Positions 1 through 9,214 of a DNA stretch of 64,000 nt are shown piece after piece. This stretch comes from Cellulophaga omnivescoria. Lineage in GTDB: Bacteria > Bacteroidota > Bacteroidia > Flavobacteriales > Flavobacteriaceae. The DNA is taken from positions 310,001-374,000 of the forward strand of contig NZ_MDDP01000010.1 of the NCBI RefSeq assembly GCF_001999725.1. Direction: 5' to 3'. Below the pieces are notes generated by a model. That model searched no databases. It was given only the letters and a program-made list of their open reading frames with translations, and had not been told where the DNA came from. The position numbers were made by a program, and so were the translations under genes. Within the stretch, counting starts at the first letter, position 1; the number at the start of each line of letters is the position of its first letter.

Positions 1-525
1 TTTGTGGTTGTCTACAGCAGATTTCCAAATTTTTTCTGCATTTACTAAATCTCCTTTTTTATAATAAGCCTCACCAAGTAAGTTTTTGGTAAAGACAGAA
101 GTAGAGTCTAGTTCTAGGTATTTTATAGCCTCATCATACCTTCTTAGTTTTAAATATGCATTACCAAGGTTGTAAATCACATCTAAATTACCTTTGTCTG
201 CTAATGTTTTTGCGTATTTAATTGTGCCTTCATAGTCTTCATTACTAGCACATAAAGAAGCTAATATTTGAGCGGCAGACTCATTGCCTTGCTCAAAACT
301 CATTTGATAGTATTTTTTTGCTTCACTAAGATTATGGTTGTTAACATACAGTAATGCTAACTTGTTCATAGATCTTGTGCTGCCATCCTCAATAGCCAAT
401 TTGTAGTGTTTTATGGCTTTTTCTGTGTCTCCGTTCTTTTTGTATTTGTCTGCTAAAGACTCGTTAGATGGCGAACAACTGTTTAGCAGAATCACAAATA
501 CAGAAATCTGTAGTAAGTTCTTCAT
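1..525 (-). CDS. TPR/Sel1-repeat lipoprotein (partial, 3' end outside window)
   Basis: Open frame running off the left edge, so only the N-terminal 175 residues are seen. It starts with a lipoprotein signal (hydrophobic stretch ending LLNSC, lipid Cys at residue 17) and continues as tandem helical repeats of about 35 residues with the A/G/Y/A spacing of TPR or Sel1 repeats (for example AIKHYKLAIEDG, EAKKYYQMSFEQG). It is probably anchored to a membrane and serves as a protein-interaction scaffold. An in-frame ATG two codons upstream (position 531) is an alternative start. Nothing ties it to the neighbouring PUL. The family call is sound; no specific role can be given. Confidence 0.75.
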   Translation of the reverse strand, partial: MKNLLQISVFVILLNSCSPSNESLADKYKKNGDTEKAIKHYKLAIEDGSTRSMNKLALLYVNNHNLSEAKKYYQMSFEQGNESAAQILASLCASNEDYEGTIKYAKTLADKGNLDVIYNLGNAYLKLRRYDEAIKYLELDSTSVFTKNLLGEAYYKKGDLVNAEKIWKSAVDNHK

Positions 526-918
526 TCTCATAGGTTAAAGTTCTTAGGTTTGTATATTTCTTATTTAATGCCCGTAATAGCGTTCAAAAATTACTTGCCA
601 AATCTGGGGAAGATATGGTGGCTTAAAAAAGATTTTTTAGTTTTATATCATTTGTAAATTTTTACTGGTTTTTAAAATTAATAATAGATTAAAGGTAAGT
701 TATTTAGGGTACAAAAATAAGGTTATTCTTGCAAATCGTGAAAAAAGTTGTAATTAATTAACATATAAGGTTTTAGTAGTTGTTGCTAATTTTTAGGTAC
801 GTTAGTTTTATAATTACATTTTGTAACTTAATATATGTATCTAAACTTTTAATTAGCACATAACTTTATGTATGTTTTTTTTTCTAAAAATGGATGGTTT
901 AAACGGTAGGGAAGAAGT
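526..918. other. Intergenic region, no gene seen
   Basis: About 390 bp of very AT-rich sequence between two minus-strand genes. I see no convincing coding frame, RNA gene or strong hairpin. A TATTTTTG sequence on the minus strand (719-712) resembles a Bacteroidota minus-7 box, but it lies about 180 nt from the TPR lipoprotein start and has no supporting minus-33 element. Confidence 0.5.
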
Positions 919-2034
919 TTATATTTTGTTCTTGTATAATTTTTTAAAATTAATAACTGCTTGCTTTTGTGTGTTGCTTAGCTTTTTGTTTGATAAAAAC
1001 CAGTATACACGCCTTGCAGTTAAAAAATCTCCATTGAGTAAAGGAGTTAGGTTGTTTGCTGTTTGGTTTGAGAAGTATTGCTTTTTTTCTAGCATATTTA
1101 TTAAAGCATCTACTTCTTGGTAAGTTTGTAACGTATTTGCATAACTGCTAATGCTTTCTAAATAAATGGGAGTTGCTTGTTTATTTGTTAATGTAATAGA
1201 TTTTAAAGCAGCTATTTTTTGCTCAGAGTTTCCTATAATAAATAACTTTTTTATGTTTTTAAAATAGCCATTTTTTGTAGAGCTTTCAAAATAAGTAATT
1301 GTTGGTTTTACAATTGCTGGTGAGTTATTAATATGTTTAAAAATAGCATCTAAATACGCTTTTTTATATAGTTTTCTGTGGGTTAGTTCTTTTAAGGCCA
1401 AGGCGTAATACGTAGGCTTTTTGGTTTTTATGTAAGCTACTAATTGTTTGGTAGATGCAGTTTTGGAGGTTAACTGTTGTATGGTGTTAACTACATCTCC
1501 GTTTGCCCAATGCCATAGGGTAAAACAGGTAAGAGCAGCTCCTGGCACTGTATCTTTGGTGTCTAGTTCTAAAGCTGTGGCGCCAGATATTACGTCTACA
1601 TTAGTATTAAGTTCATTTTTTACGGTTAATATATCGCCTATAAAAACTTCTTTAAATGGCGAGTTTTTATTTAAAAGAATACGGTGTAGTTTTTTGTAGT
1701 CGTTAGCAGTAAACACATCTGCTTCGTATTTTTCTAGGGTAGCTAATTCTTCAAGCTCGTAACGTTGGTAATTACCTATGTCATCCCAATGTAAACGTAC
1801 AGGAATTATTTTACACACATTTTCTAAACATATTACAGATTCTACATCCATAAAATACCCTGTAGTAAATCCGGCTTTATCTTTTACTTGGGTTAATACC
1901 GCTTTAATAGGCATTTTTTCTCCAGGATGATGAATAGTAACCTTATACTCTATGTTGTTAAGATTATTGTGATTCTCTTTTTGAAAAATAATTAAGAAGA
2001 AAATCACAATAAGTATATGTAGTTTATTTAGCAT
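919..2034 (-). CDS. Exported protein with FMN-bind-like flavinylation motif
   Basis: 371 residues beginning with a hydrophobic signal or anchor (residues 1-18), so probably exported. I do not recognise a named family with certainty. Residues about 55-180 look like a divergent FMN-binding domain. They contain D147-V-I-S-G-A-T153, matching the Dxx(S/T)GAT consensus in which the Thr is covalently flavinylated by ApbE. This is preceded by FTANDYKKLH and followed by PGAALTCFTLWHW. The C-terminal half (about 190-371) is helical and may be HEAT-like. It is the last gene of a minus-strand unit, directly after the FAD oxidoreductase (the start is 2 nt from that gene's stop codon), so an electron-transfer partnership is plausible. 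That function is inference; no ApbE gene lies in the window. Confidence 0.55.
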   Translation of the reverse strand: MLNKLHILIVIFFLIIFQKENHNNLNNIEYKVTIHHPGEKMPIKAVLTQVKDKAGFTTGYFMDVESVICLENVCKIIPVRLHWDDIGNYQRYELEELATLEKYEADVFTANDYKKLHRILLNKNSPFKEVFIGDILTVKNELNTNVDVISGATALELDTKDTVPGAALTCFTLWHWANGDVVNTIQQLTSKTASTKQLVAYIKTKKPTYYALALKELTHRKLYKKAYLDAIFKHINNSPAIVKPTITYFESSTKNGYFKNIKKLFIIGNSEQKIAALKSITLTNKQATPIYLESISSYANTLQTYQEVDALINMLEKKQYFSNQTANNLTPLLNGDFLTARRVYWFLSNKKLSNTQKQAVINFKKLYKNKI

Positions 2035-2036
2035 AA

Positions 2037-3962
2037 TTATTTATAACAACGAATCTCAAATAGTTTTACATCATTAGCTCCGTAGGTTTCTGTTACTATT
2101 ATTTTAATAGCTGTTACTTTGCTGCTGTTAAACTTAAATTTAATAAGCCTAGTTTGGTTATTGTCAATAGCTCCTAGGTCTTCCCATTTGCCATTTACCC
2201 TACCTTCTATTTTAATAGCTTTTACCATTTCTTTTGGTACACCATTAGTAAATAACTCATCATTTCTACTGTCTTTACGCATCATAATATTACGATTTAC
2301 ATTTGTGTCGCATTTTATCTCTACGGCAGATAATGCTGTAGGTGCATCCCACTCTAATTGTAATTCTGCAGGTAAGCCTTTGGACATCCAATGGTTAATT
2401 TTACCATTTATATCTCTAGAAATTCCGTTGGTAAGTAGTTTTGCATCGCCAGAAGAAGTTGTAGAAGCAAAAATTAAACTTGCTTTTTTAGCTAAGTCAT
2501 TTGGATCGTTTGCAGGTCTTTTAGGAATATAAACATCGTCTCTTAACAATTGCTCTTGCAACTCATTTATGTATTTTTTACCAACTTCTCTTGGTGTAGT
2601 GTTTTTTTGATTGCAAATAGCTGCTGCTGTACCCACTGCTTGCCCCATTAATGCACAAGTTGCCATAATACGGCTAGATGATAGTGCAATGTGAGTTTGA
2701 CTAACATTACGCCCAGCAAACATTAAGTTAGTGATGTTTTTAGAGTACAAGCTTCTAAACGGAAATTCATAAAGATTATGAAAATGATAATGAAAATGAG
2801 TTGGTGGCTCAGTAATATTGTCTATTCCTCCTGGAATATGCTCATCTATTGGCCAACCTCCAAAAGCAACAGCATCTGGGTAATGTTTGTACTCTGTTAA
2901 ATCCTTTTCAGACACAATGTAGTCTCCTATAAAACGACGAGATTCTCTACGGCATGGCAATGAGCCAACCCAATCTAAGGCAAAGTTTTCTGCTTCCGGA
3001 AATTCACCAGAGTTTTTTATGTAATCCCATACGCCATGTAAATACCCCATTAAACGGTGTCTGTTTTCTTCATAATCGGCAATAATATCATCATCACTAC
3101 CTAGTTCTATCCACCAAATTCCGTTTTGAAAACCAGCAATTTTACGTTTAGGATGTGCTATTTTATAATCGTATTTTATTGCGTAAAAAGGAGGAGTATA
3201 TTTCATAGGTCTTCCCATATCTTTAGAAGACATAAGTAAGGTAGCTCCCATTTGCCAACCATCTGCTTTTTCTGGAGCAAATGTTTCGTTAAATTCGGAT
3301 GCAGCTTCTCTACCTGTTCTGTATTCTGCTCCTGCCGTTGCAGCTAACAAACCATCTCCAGAACAGTCTATAAAAATAGGAGCGTTTAGTGTGTACAGCA
3401 TTTCTGTTGTAGATTGCCAACACAAGGCAGATTTAATTTTGGAGCCAGACATTACAGCTTCTATTGCTTGTGTGTTTAGCATTAGAGTTAGGTTTGGCTC
3501 ACGCATAACATACTCGTACAAAACATGGTCAAAAACAGTATAGGCTTCTTGTTCGTTGCAAAACCTATTTAAAAGTAGCATTTCTTCAATAATACCTGTT
3601 TCTCTTTCTGCTTTTCCGTTTTTTAATCTGTTTACGCCATTTAAATGCACACGCATTTCACTAGATGCATTGCCTCCTAAAACAGGTCTGTCTTGCACAA
3701 GTACAGTTTTAGAACCATTGCGTGCGGCAGCAACTGCGGCACTAATACCAGCTGCGCCTCCACCAATAACAACAACATCATAATCTGCTGTTTTTTTGCG
3801 GTTTGGTATACCTGTTTTGCCACTTCCTAAATGATACCACTTGTCAGTATCTCTATTGTAAACAACATCTTCTGGACCAGAGTGCGCCGTTGTAATCATA
3901 GGAATAACACTAGCTGCCACTGCGGCCTTGGTTCCTTTTTTAAAAAAATCTCTTCTTTCCAT
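2037..3962 (-). CDS. FAD-dependent oxidoreductase (FAD_oxidored family), exported
   Basis: 641 residues. The N-terminus ERRDFFKKGTKAAVAASVIP resembles a Tat signal, with an RR pair followed by a hydrophobic stretch. The Rossmann FAD motif VIGGGAAG (about residues 65-72) is followed by DRPVLGGNASSEMR. FIDCSGDG and LMFAGRNVSQTHIALSSSRIMA are typical of the PF12831 family of FAD oxidoreductases found in PULs. The last 130 residues form a beta-rich, discoidin-like tail (WDAPTALSAVEIKC to VKLFEIRCYK) that may bind sugar. It probably oxidises or reduces a carbohydrate-derived substrate in the periplasm, but the substrate is not known. It is the middle gene of a sulfatase, FAD oxidoreductase, FMN-motif protein unit. 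Confidence 0.8.
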   Translation of the reverse strand: MERRDFFKKGTKAAVAASVIPMITTAHSGPEDVVYNRDTDKWYHLGSGKTGIPNRKKTADYDVVVIGGGAAGISAAVAAARNGSKTVLVQDRPVLGGNASSEMRVHLNGVNRLKNGKAERETGIIEEMLLLNRFCNEQEAYTVFDHVLYEYVMREPNLTLMLNTQAIEAVMSGSKIKSALCWQSTTEMLYTLNAPIFIDCSGDGLLAATAGAEYRTGREAASEFNETFAPEKADGWQMGATLLMSSKDMGRPMKYTPPFYAIKYDYKIAHPKRKIAGFQNGIWWIELGSDDDIIADYEENRHRLMGYLHGVWDYIKNSGEFPEAENFALDWVGSLPCRRESRRFIGDYIVSEKDLTEYKHYPDAVAFGGWPIDEHIPGGIDNITEPPTHFHYHFHNLYEFPFRSLYSKNITNLMFAGRNVSQTHIALSSSRIMATCALMGQAVGTAAAICNQKNTTPREVGKKYINELQEQLLRDDVYIPKRPANDPNDLAKKASLIFASTTSSGDAKLLTNGISRDINGKINHWMSKGLPAELQLEWDAPTALSAVEIKCDTNVNRNIMMRKDSRNDELFTNGVPKEMVKAIKIEGRVNGKWEDLGAIDNNQTRLIKFKFNSSKVTAIKIIVTETYGANDVKLFEIRCYK

Positions 3963-3994
3963 AATTCAGTATTTTGTATAATAAGTAGCTTGGT

Positions 3995-5614
3995 TTATTT
4001 TTTTGGTCTGTTTCCGTGCCATCCTTTAGTAAACTGTAGCATTAGTTTTTTTACCAATTTTGGATTAACATTAGCAATATTTGTGGTTTCTAACGGATCA
4101 TTATCATGATCATATAATTCTATAAAAAGAGGTTTTTTTTGTGGATTGTCTCTATCTTTCCATACAATAAATCGATGCTTTTTTGTTCGCATAGCATATC
4201 CCATAAGTGTATTCTCAAATACATTTCTATTCCATTTGTCTTTTTGCTGATGAATTATTCTTGTTTCTACATTTTTAATAAGCAGGCCAAAAAAGGTTTC
4301 TTTCATTGCAGGCCTTAGTGGGTAAGCTCCCCATTCTCTTAGTGCAGGAGTGGGAAACTGGCTAAAAGCAGCAGATTTCCATTTTTGTCCAGGGTTATTT
4401 ATTAGTGGTTTAAAACTATACCCTTCTACATAAGTTGGCACTGGTATATTTGCGAAGTCGCATAGAGTAGGGTAAATATCTACAAGCTCTACCAATGCAT
4501 TTGTTTTTTTACCTCTGCTTTTTTTGGGCATATTTGGAGCCCAAAATAGCATTGGAACTCTTGTGGCTATTTCATAATTAGTAGCTTTGCCCCAAATTCC
4601 CATATCTCCCAAATGGTATCCGTGATCACTCCAAATAATAATAATTGTATTGTCTCTTAATCCTTCTTTTTCTAACTCAGTTATTATTTTACCTATTTGG
4701 GCGTCTACATAACTTACGCAAGCTAAATATGCGTGCTTTAATTTAATAGCTTGCTCGCTACTAATTTCTTCTTTTTTTGGTATGCCACTTCTAGTTCGTA
4801 ACTCAAAGGAAGCGTGCAAGCCCATTTCTGCACCTCCTTTTGGACCTTGTTTTTCTAATGCCAGTTTTATAGTATTAGGGTTGTATAGATCCCAATATTT
4901 TTTTGGAGATGTCCAGTTTAAATGTGGTTTGTTAAAGCCTAAACCAAGAAAAAATGGTTTGTTGTTGGTTGCCATTTCTTTAATTGTTGCAATGGCTAGT
5001 TCTGTGTTGTAACCATCTAAATATTCATTATCTGCTACATCTGCGTTTTCATAAGCCGTACCCATTGCCAAGCCGTATTTAGCTGCTTCACCATATTTGG
5101 CAATCATTTTAGCCCTTTGCTCTTTTCTATCTTTATTATTTTCTTCTAGTACAAAACCTCCAGGTCTTTTAATGTTTTTTACAAGCATACTATCTATTGC
5201 AGGTTTTCTGCTCCATGACAATTCATCATCTAAATCTCCATGATGAAAAATTTTACCACAATACACAGTTTCATAACCGTTATTTTTAAATTGCTGTGGT
5301 AGGGTTACTACATTTGGGTTTGCATCTCTAAACTTTATATAGTTGTGGTAAACACCACTAGTCTCTGGGCGTATGCCTGTAAGCACACTAGCTCTAGATG
5401 GTCCGCAAATTGCTTGTTGGCAATATGCATTATTAAATAACAGGCCTTCAGTTGCAAACTTGTCTAAATTTGGAGTAATAGCAATGTTAGATCCGTAACA
5501 ACCCAATTCTGGTCTTAGGTCGTCTATGGCAATAAAAAGGATATTAGGTTTTTTTTGAGAATAACAGCTAATTGTTATCAAAATAAAACAGATTATCTTA
5601 ATTAACTTTTTCAT
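3995..5614 (-). CDS. Sulfatase, iduronate-2-sulfatase-like (S1_7 type)
   Basis: 539 residues with a signal sequence ending near ISCYSQ; Cys17 may be a lipidation site. The sulfatase signature C70-G-P-S-R carries the cysteine that becomes formylglycine. IDDLRPELG near the N-terminus provides metal ligands, and WSDHGYHLGDMG is the second conserved block. The DDLRPELG start and the YCQQAICGPSR context resemble iduronate-2-sulfatase-like S1_7 enzymes, the subfamily that includes a kappa-carrageenan sulfatase of Zobellia. It would remove sulfate esters from carrageenan oligosaccharides in the periplasm. It is closely similar to the sulfatase at 14284-15936 and is the first gene of a three-gene minus-strand unit. 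Sulfatase identity is firm; subfamily and substrate are inferred. Confidence 0.9.
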   Translation of the reverse strand: MKKLIKIICFILITISCYSQKKPNILFIAIDDLRPELGCYGSNIAITPNLDKFATEGLLFNNAYCQQAICGPSRASVLTGIRPETSGVYHNYIKFRDANPNVVTLPQQFKNNGYETVYCGKIFHHGDLDDELSWSRKPAIDSMLVKNIKRPGGFVLEENNKDRKEQRAKMIAKYGEAAKYGLAMGTAYENADVADNEYLDGYNTELAIATIKEMATNNKPFFLGLGFNKPHLNWTSPKKYWDLYNPNTIKLALEKQGPKGGAEMGLHASFELRTRSGIPKKEEISSEQAIKLKHAYLACVSYVDAQIGKIITELEKEGLRDNTIIIIWSDHGYHLGDMGIWGKATNYEIATRVPMLFWAPNMPKKSRGKKTNALVELVDIYPTLCDFANIPVPTYVEGYSFKPLINNPGQKWKSAAFSQFPTPALREWGAYPLRPAMKETFFGLLIKNVETRIIHQQKDKWNRNVFENTLMGYAMRTKKHRFIVWKDRDNPQKKPLFIELYDHDNDPLETTNIANVNPKLVKKLMLQFTKGWHGNRPKK

Positions 5615-5639
5615 TCAAAATTGAGTTGGTGAGTCATCT

Positions 5640-5647
5640 CAAATCTA
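5640..5647 (-). promoter_or_regulatory. Putative minus-7 box for the sulfatase-FAD-oxidoreductase unit
   Basis: TAGATTTG on the minus strand fits the Bacteroidota minus-7 consensus TAnnTTTG exactly and lies 26 nt before the sulfatase ATG. A CTG sits where the minus-33 TTG would be. Unlike the other PUL promoters, no GGTAAAAT direct repeat is found at the fixed upstream distance, so this unit may be controlled differently. Confidence 0.4.
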
Positions 5648-5768
5648 GACTAAACTCTTATAAAAGCAGTAATATATCACCTTACAAAAACTTAACATTG
5701 CTATTTTTTCGTGTTTTTTTACTTAACTTTAAAGTAATTTAAATTTTAAATAAAATGATATTAAGTGT

Positions 5769-7364
5769 ATGATTTTCAATGTATTAAATCGTATAAAGTT
5801 ATTTGTTTTTCTTACGTATTTACTTAATGCTTTGTTCTTTAGCACCTTACAAGCCCAACAGTTTAAGGCCTTTAAAAATAGACCTGTTATTACAGAACAA
5901 TATTTAGTCACTAGTTTAAAAGAAGCTAAAAATGAATATGCTATTGCTTTAAAAAAGAACGACTCGTCTGCAGTAATTGAGAGTTTACTTAATTTGTGTT
6001 ATTTAGAGCGAATTAATTTGAATTATAGCGATGCTTTTATGCACGGAGGAGACGCTTTGTTTAGAGCAGAGGAATTAAAAGACACACTTTTAATGGCTAG
6101 AGCAAATGAAGAAATTGGGTATTTAAATTATTTGTTTAAGCAAGATGATTTGGCTGGTGTAAATTTTAAAAAGGCCTATACCTATTTTAAGATTTCTTTT
6201 GATGAAAAAAAAATACCTGCAAAGGATATGTATAGCGCAAATTACAATTTAGCCTTGTACTACCAACGGACATCTAATACTGTAATGCTAAAAAAATACA
6301 TTGCCAATTGTGCTGCTATTGCCAAAAGAGAAAAAATGGACCCCATTTACAAAGCTTATTTAGACGAAAAAAAAGCATCTATATTAGAAAAGAGTAGCAA
6401 TTTAAATGAAGCATCTAAACTATTAACTAGTTCTATTAAAGCTATTAACAAAAAGTCGTCACTAATACATAATAGTTTTTTAATTGTACTTTACTCAAGG
6501 TTAGGAGGAATATACATTAAGCAGAAAAAAACAGAACTTGCAAAGCATAATTATGAAAAAGCCTTGACTATAAGAGATGTTGAGGGCGAATTAACTTTTT
6601 ATAGAAGTTATGTGTACTCTAGGTATGCAGGTATTTTGTACAAACTAAAAGACTATAAAAGCTCTTACCAGAATTTGCGTATTGCTAATGAAATTAATGA
6701 CACATACCTTAACCCAAGAAATGATAGTAACCAAGGTTTTTTAACCATACATAGCCATTATAGTGAGCAACTAAATGCTAAAAATGAATTGTTAAACAAT
6801 CAGAAATTAGAGTTGGCTAGCCAAACACAAGAAATATTACGATTTAGAATACTATTTTTTGCAATAGTGTTTTTACTAATAATAGCAGCATTAGTAATTA
6901 GGTCTAGGTTACGCTTTTTAAAACACCAAAAAAAGCAGCAAGACTCTAATGAGCAGATTGCAATTAAAAATAGTGAGTTAATGATTAATACGTTACAATT
7001 AATAGAACGCGAAAAAGTAATAAAAGAACTAAGTGATTATATAGAAAAAGAAAATACATCTAACAAAACACCAGCAATTTTAAAGTTAATAAGAAAACGT
7101 TCTGTTACATTATGGGAAGCTTTTAATAATAGGTTTTTAGCTCTTAATGAAGGTTTTTATGAGCGTTTAAAACAAAAAGTTCCGGATTTAAGTTCTGCAG
7201 ATTTAAAAGTGTGTGCCTTAATTAAGTTAAATTTTAGCGGAAAAGAAATGGCTTATTTACTTGGTATTTCTTTAGGTAGTGTACACGTAGCAAGGCATAG
7301 GCTACGTAAAAAAATGAAGATAGACAGGGATGTAAATTTGGTTAATTATATAAACTCTATTTAA
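5769..7364 (+). CDS. Membrane-anchored TPR protein with C-terminal LuxR-like HTH
   Basis: 531 residues. It has an N-terminal hydrophobic signal (residues about 10-28), then a long TPR-type helical region (about 60-340), one membrane segment (ILFFAIVFLLIIAALVI, about 362-378), a charged coiled-coil linker, and a C-terminal HTH of the LuxR/GerE type (DLSSADLKVCALIKLNFSGK, MAYLLGISLGSVHVARHRLR). This layout, with periplasmic TPR sensor and cytoplasmic HTH, is common in Bacteroidota regulators. It is transcribed divergently from the sulfatase at 5614 and convergently with susD, inside the PUL, so a role as a second PUL regulator is plausible. No kinase or receiver domain is seen. Confidence 0.8.
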   Translation: MIFNVLNRIKLFVFLTYLLNALFFSTLQAQQFKAFKNRPVITEQYLVTSLKEAKNEYAIALKKNDSSAVIESLLNLCYLERINLNYSDAFMHGGDALFRAEELKDTLLMARANEEIGYLNYLFKQDDLAGVNFKKAYTYFKISFDEKKIPAKDMYSANYNLALYYQRTSNTVMLKKYIANCAAIAKREKMDPIYKAYLDEKKASILEKSSNLNEASKLLTSSIKAINKKSSLIHNSFLIVLYSRLGGIYIKQKKTELAKHNYEKALTIRDVEGELTFYRSYVYSRYAGILYKLKDYKSSYQNLRIANEINDTYLNPRNDSNQGFLTIHSHYSEQLNAKNELLNNQKLELASQTQEILRFRILFFAIVFLLIIAALVIRSRLRFLKHQKKQQDSNEQIAIKNSELMINTLQLIEREKVIKELSDYIEKENTSNKTPAILKLIRKRSVTLWEAFNNRFLALNEGFYERLKQKVPDLSSADLKVCALIKLNFSGKEMAYLLGISLGSVHVARHRLRKKMKIDRDVNLVNYINSI

Positions 7365-7379
7365 TGGAGTCATAAAATA

Positions 7380-7407
7380 AAAGAGCCTTACATAAGTAAG
7401 GCTCTTT
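7380..7407. terminator. Bidirectional hairpin terminator
   Basis: Perfect 12-bp stem (AAAGAGCCTTAC / GTAAGGCTCTTT) with a 4-nt loop, A-rich on one flank and T-rich on the other. It lies between the convergent TPR/HTH regulator and susD and can serve both. Confidence 0.85.
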
Positions 7408-7460
7408 AGTGTTTACAAATAAACTAACTCAAACAATTGAGAACTAAACTAATTTTATTG

Positions 7461-9197
7461 TTAATAACCAAAGTTTTGTACCATTGTTGGTGCTTTTTCT
7501 ACTTCGGATGCAGGTATAGGTAGGTAGTAGTGCTGTGCCATCCATGGTCTTTGTACTACAGTTACTTCTTCACTAGTTTCTGTACCATCTGCTGCCTTAG
7601 TCCATGAAAGTCCTTTAACATCAAAGCCTAAATGATCTTCATTCATCCATCTTCTTTCATCAAAAAAGTTGTGACCTTCAAAACAAAGTTCTATACGTCT
7701 TTCTCTTTTAATAGCTTCTAATAAATCTGTTCCAGATGCAGTAATATTTGGCTGTAATGCTCTACTAGACACTTTGTTTAAAAATGTAGTAGCCGTTGCT
7801 TCATCACCTAAATGGTATTGGGCTTCTGCATAGTTTAAGTAGATTTCTGCTAGCCTGTATAAAATATAAGGACGTTCTGGAGATATACCAGTTAAACCAT
7901 CTACCATACCTTCTTCATTTAATGAGCCAACTGTTTCATCTTGAAATTTTCTGATATTATACCCGGTTTTAGAAGAATGTTGTTGGTTTCCTAGTCCTTC
8001 AGGAGAATCTAAACCGTGTGGGTTTGCATTGGTGTCATCAGATAAAAAATACTGTACTTTACGACCTCTAAATTCTGCGCCATTAAAATTTAAATCTGCA
8101 TAATATCTCATTTCTCTACCATCATTAGGGTTTGCAGGATCAAAGCTAGCATCGCTGGTAGTTGTGCCATCTGCCATATTAAATTGTAAGGCAAAATTGT
8201 GTGTTGGTGCAGCTAATGCCCAACCGCTGTAACCACTAGGAGTCATTGCTTGGTCTGGTAAAGAGTTTGCGTCCGTACCAAAATCATAGTATAAAGCACT
8301 GTAAGGTCTTGCAAAGAGAATATCATTGTTAGGAGATAAAAATAAATTTTGATATTCTTCTGCGTCTGCAACTGCAATTAAATCTCTTGCACCAACTAAG
8401 TCTATTATTGCCTTAGCTGCATCTGCCGCATCTTGCCATTTATTAGGTTTAGTATAGGTATAAAGTGGATCATTGCTTGGAGCAAAGGCAGGATCATGTA
8501 ATTTACTTGCTGCATACAATAAGGTTCTAGATTTTACAGCTAAAGCAGCTAATTTAGTTGCTCTACCAAATTCGCTACCAGGTCTTGTTTCTGGTAAAAC
8601 AGCGGCAGCGGCATCTAACTCTTTAACAATAAAATCTACACACTCTTCATAGCTATTGCGTACCAATGCAAAATCGTCATCTATACCAAGAGCATTTTCT
8701 AAAATAGGAACACCGCCATAAAAACGAATTAATTTACTGTAGATATTAGCGCGTAAAAAACGCATTTCTGCTTTTAAAACAGCTACTTTTTCTGGGTTGG
8801 TTTTCATTGCGGGACTATCATCTACCTTGTCTAAAAACTCATTAGCTAAACGCACATAATCCCAGTAGTTGTCCCATTTTCCGTTTAACATACCAACAGT
8901 ACCTGGTGTCATACCTGCTCTAAGTCTAAATTGGTCTAATAATTTAAAGTTAAAAATAGCCTCGTAAGAACCTACTTCTAAATTAAACCTACGTCCCCAC
9001 CATTGTCTTTTGTTAACGCCCCAACTCTCTGTACTGTTGTACACTGTATACACAAGCCTCTCTAATTGTTCTGGGTCGTTATATATTAAGTCTTCTGCAA
9101 AGGCGTCTGTAGCCTCTACATCTAATACATCATTACAACTAGACAAACTAAACAAGCCAATTGCTATAAATGCATATATTAATTTTAAATTTTTCAT
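7461..9197 (-). CDS. susD: SusD-like surface glycan-binding lipoprotein
   Basis: 578 residues starting with a lipoprotein signal (FSLSSC, lipid Cys at residue 21). It has the RagB/SusD architecture: N-terminal TPR-like helices (AVLKAEMRFLRANIYSKLIR, FYGGVPIL), ERRIELCFEGHNFFDERRW near the C-terminus, and a terminal YYLPIPASEVEKAP block. It binds oligosaccharide at the cell surface and forms the lid of the SusC transporter. It lies 17 nt downstream of susC in the same unit and is followed by a strong terminator. Carrageenan as ligand is inferred from the locus. Family assignment is firm. Confidence 0.95.
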   Translation of the reverse strand: MKNLKLIYAFIAIGLFSLSSCNDVLDVEATDAFAEDLIYNDPEQLERLVYTVYNSTESWGVNKRQWWGRRFNLEVGSYEAIFNFKLLDQFRLRAGMTPGTVGMLNGKWDNYWDYVRLANEFLDKVDDSPAMKTNPEKVAVLKAEMRFLRANIYSKLIRFYGGVPILENALGIDDDFALVRNSYEECVDFIVKELDAAAAVLPETRPGSEFGRATKLAALAVKSRTLLYAASKLHDPAFAPSNDPLYTYTKPNKWQDAADAAKAIIDLVGARDLIAVADAEEYQNLFLSPNNDILFARPYSALYYDFGTDANSLPDQAMTPSGYSGWALAAPTHNFALQFNMADGTTTSDASFDPANPNDGREMRYYADLNFNGAEFRGRKVQYFLSDDTNANPHGLDSPEGLGNQQHSSKTGYNIRKFQDETVGSLNEEGMVDGLTGISPERPYILYRLAEIYLNYAEAQYHLGDEATATTFLNKVSSRALQPNITASGTDLLEAIKRERRIELCFEGHNFFDERRWMNEDHLGFDVKGLSWTKAADGTETSEEVTVVQRPWMAQHYYLPIPASEVEKAPTMVQNFGY

Positions 9198-9214
9198 ATC
9201 TGTATTTTTTTAAA

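Noticed and set aside
872-1123. Plus-strand open frame of 83 codons
   Set aside because: It overlaps the 3' end of the minus-strand FMN-motif gene, has low-complexity content and no family resemblance. It is a shadow frame.
5664-5711. Possible PUL operator in front of the sulfatase at 5614 (CACCTTAC and CTATTTTTTC on the plus strand)
   Set aside because: The two parts are about 29 bp apart and neither is at the 36 or 57 bp distance from the TAGATTTG box; the match is no better than expected in AT-rich DNA.
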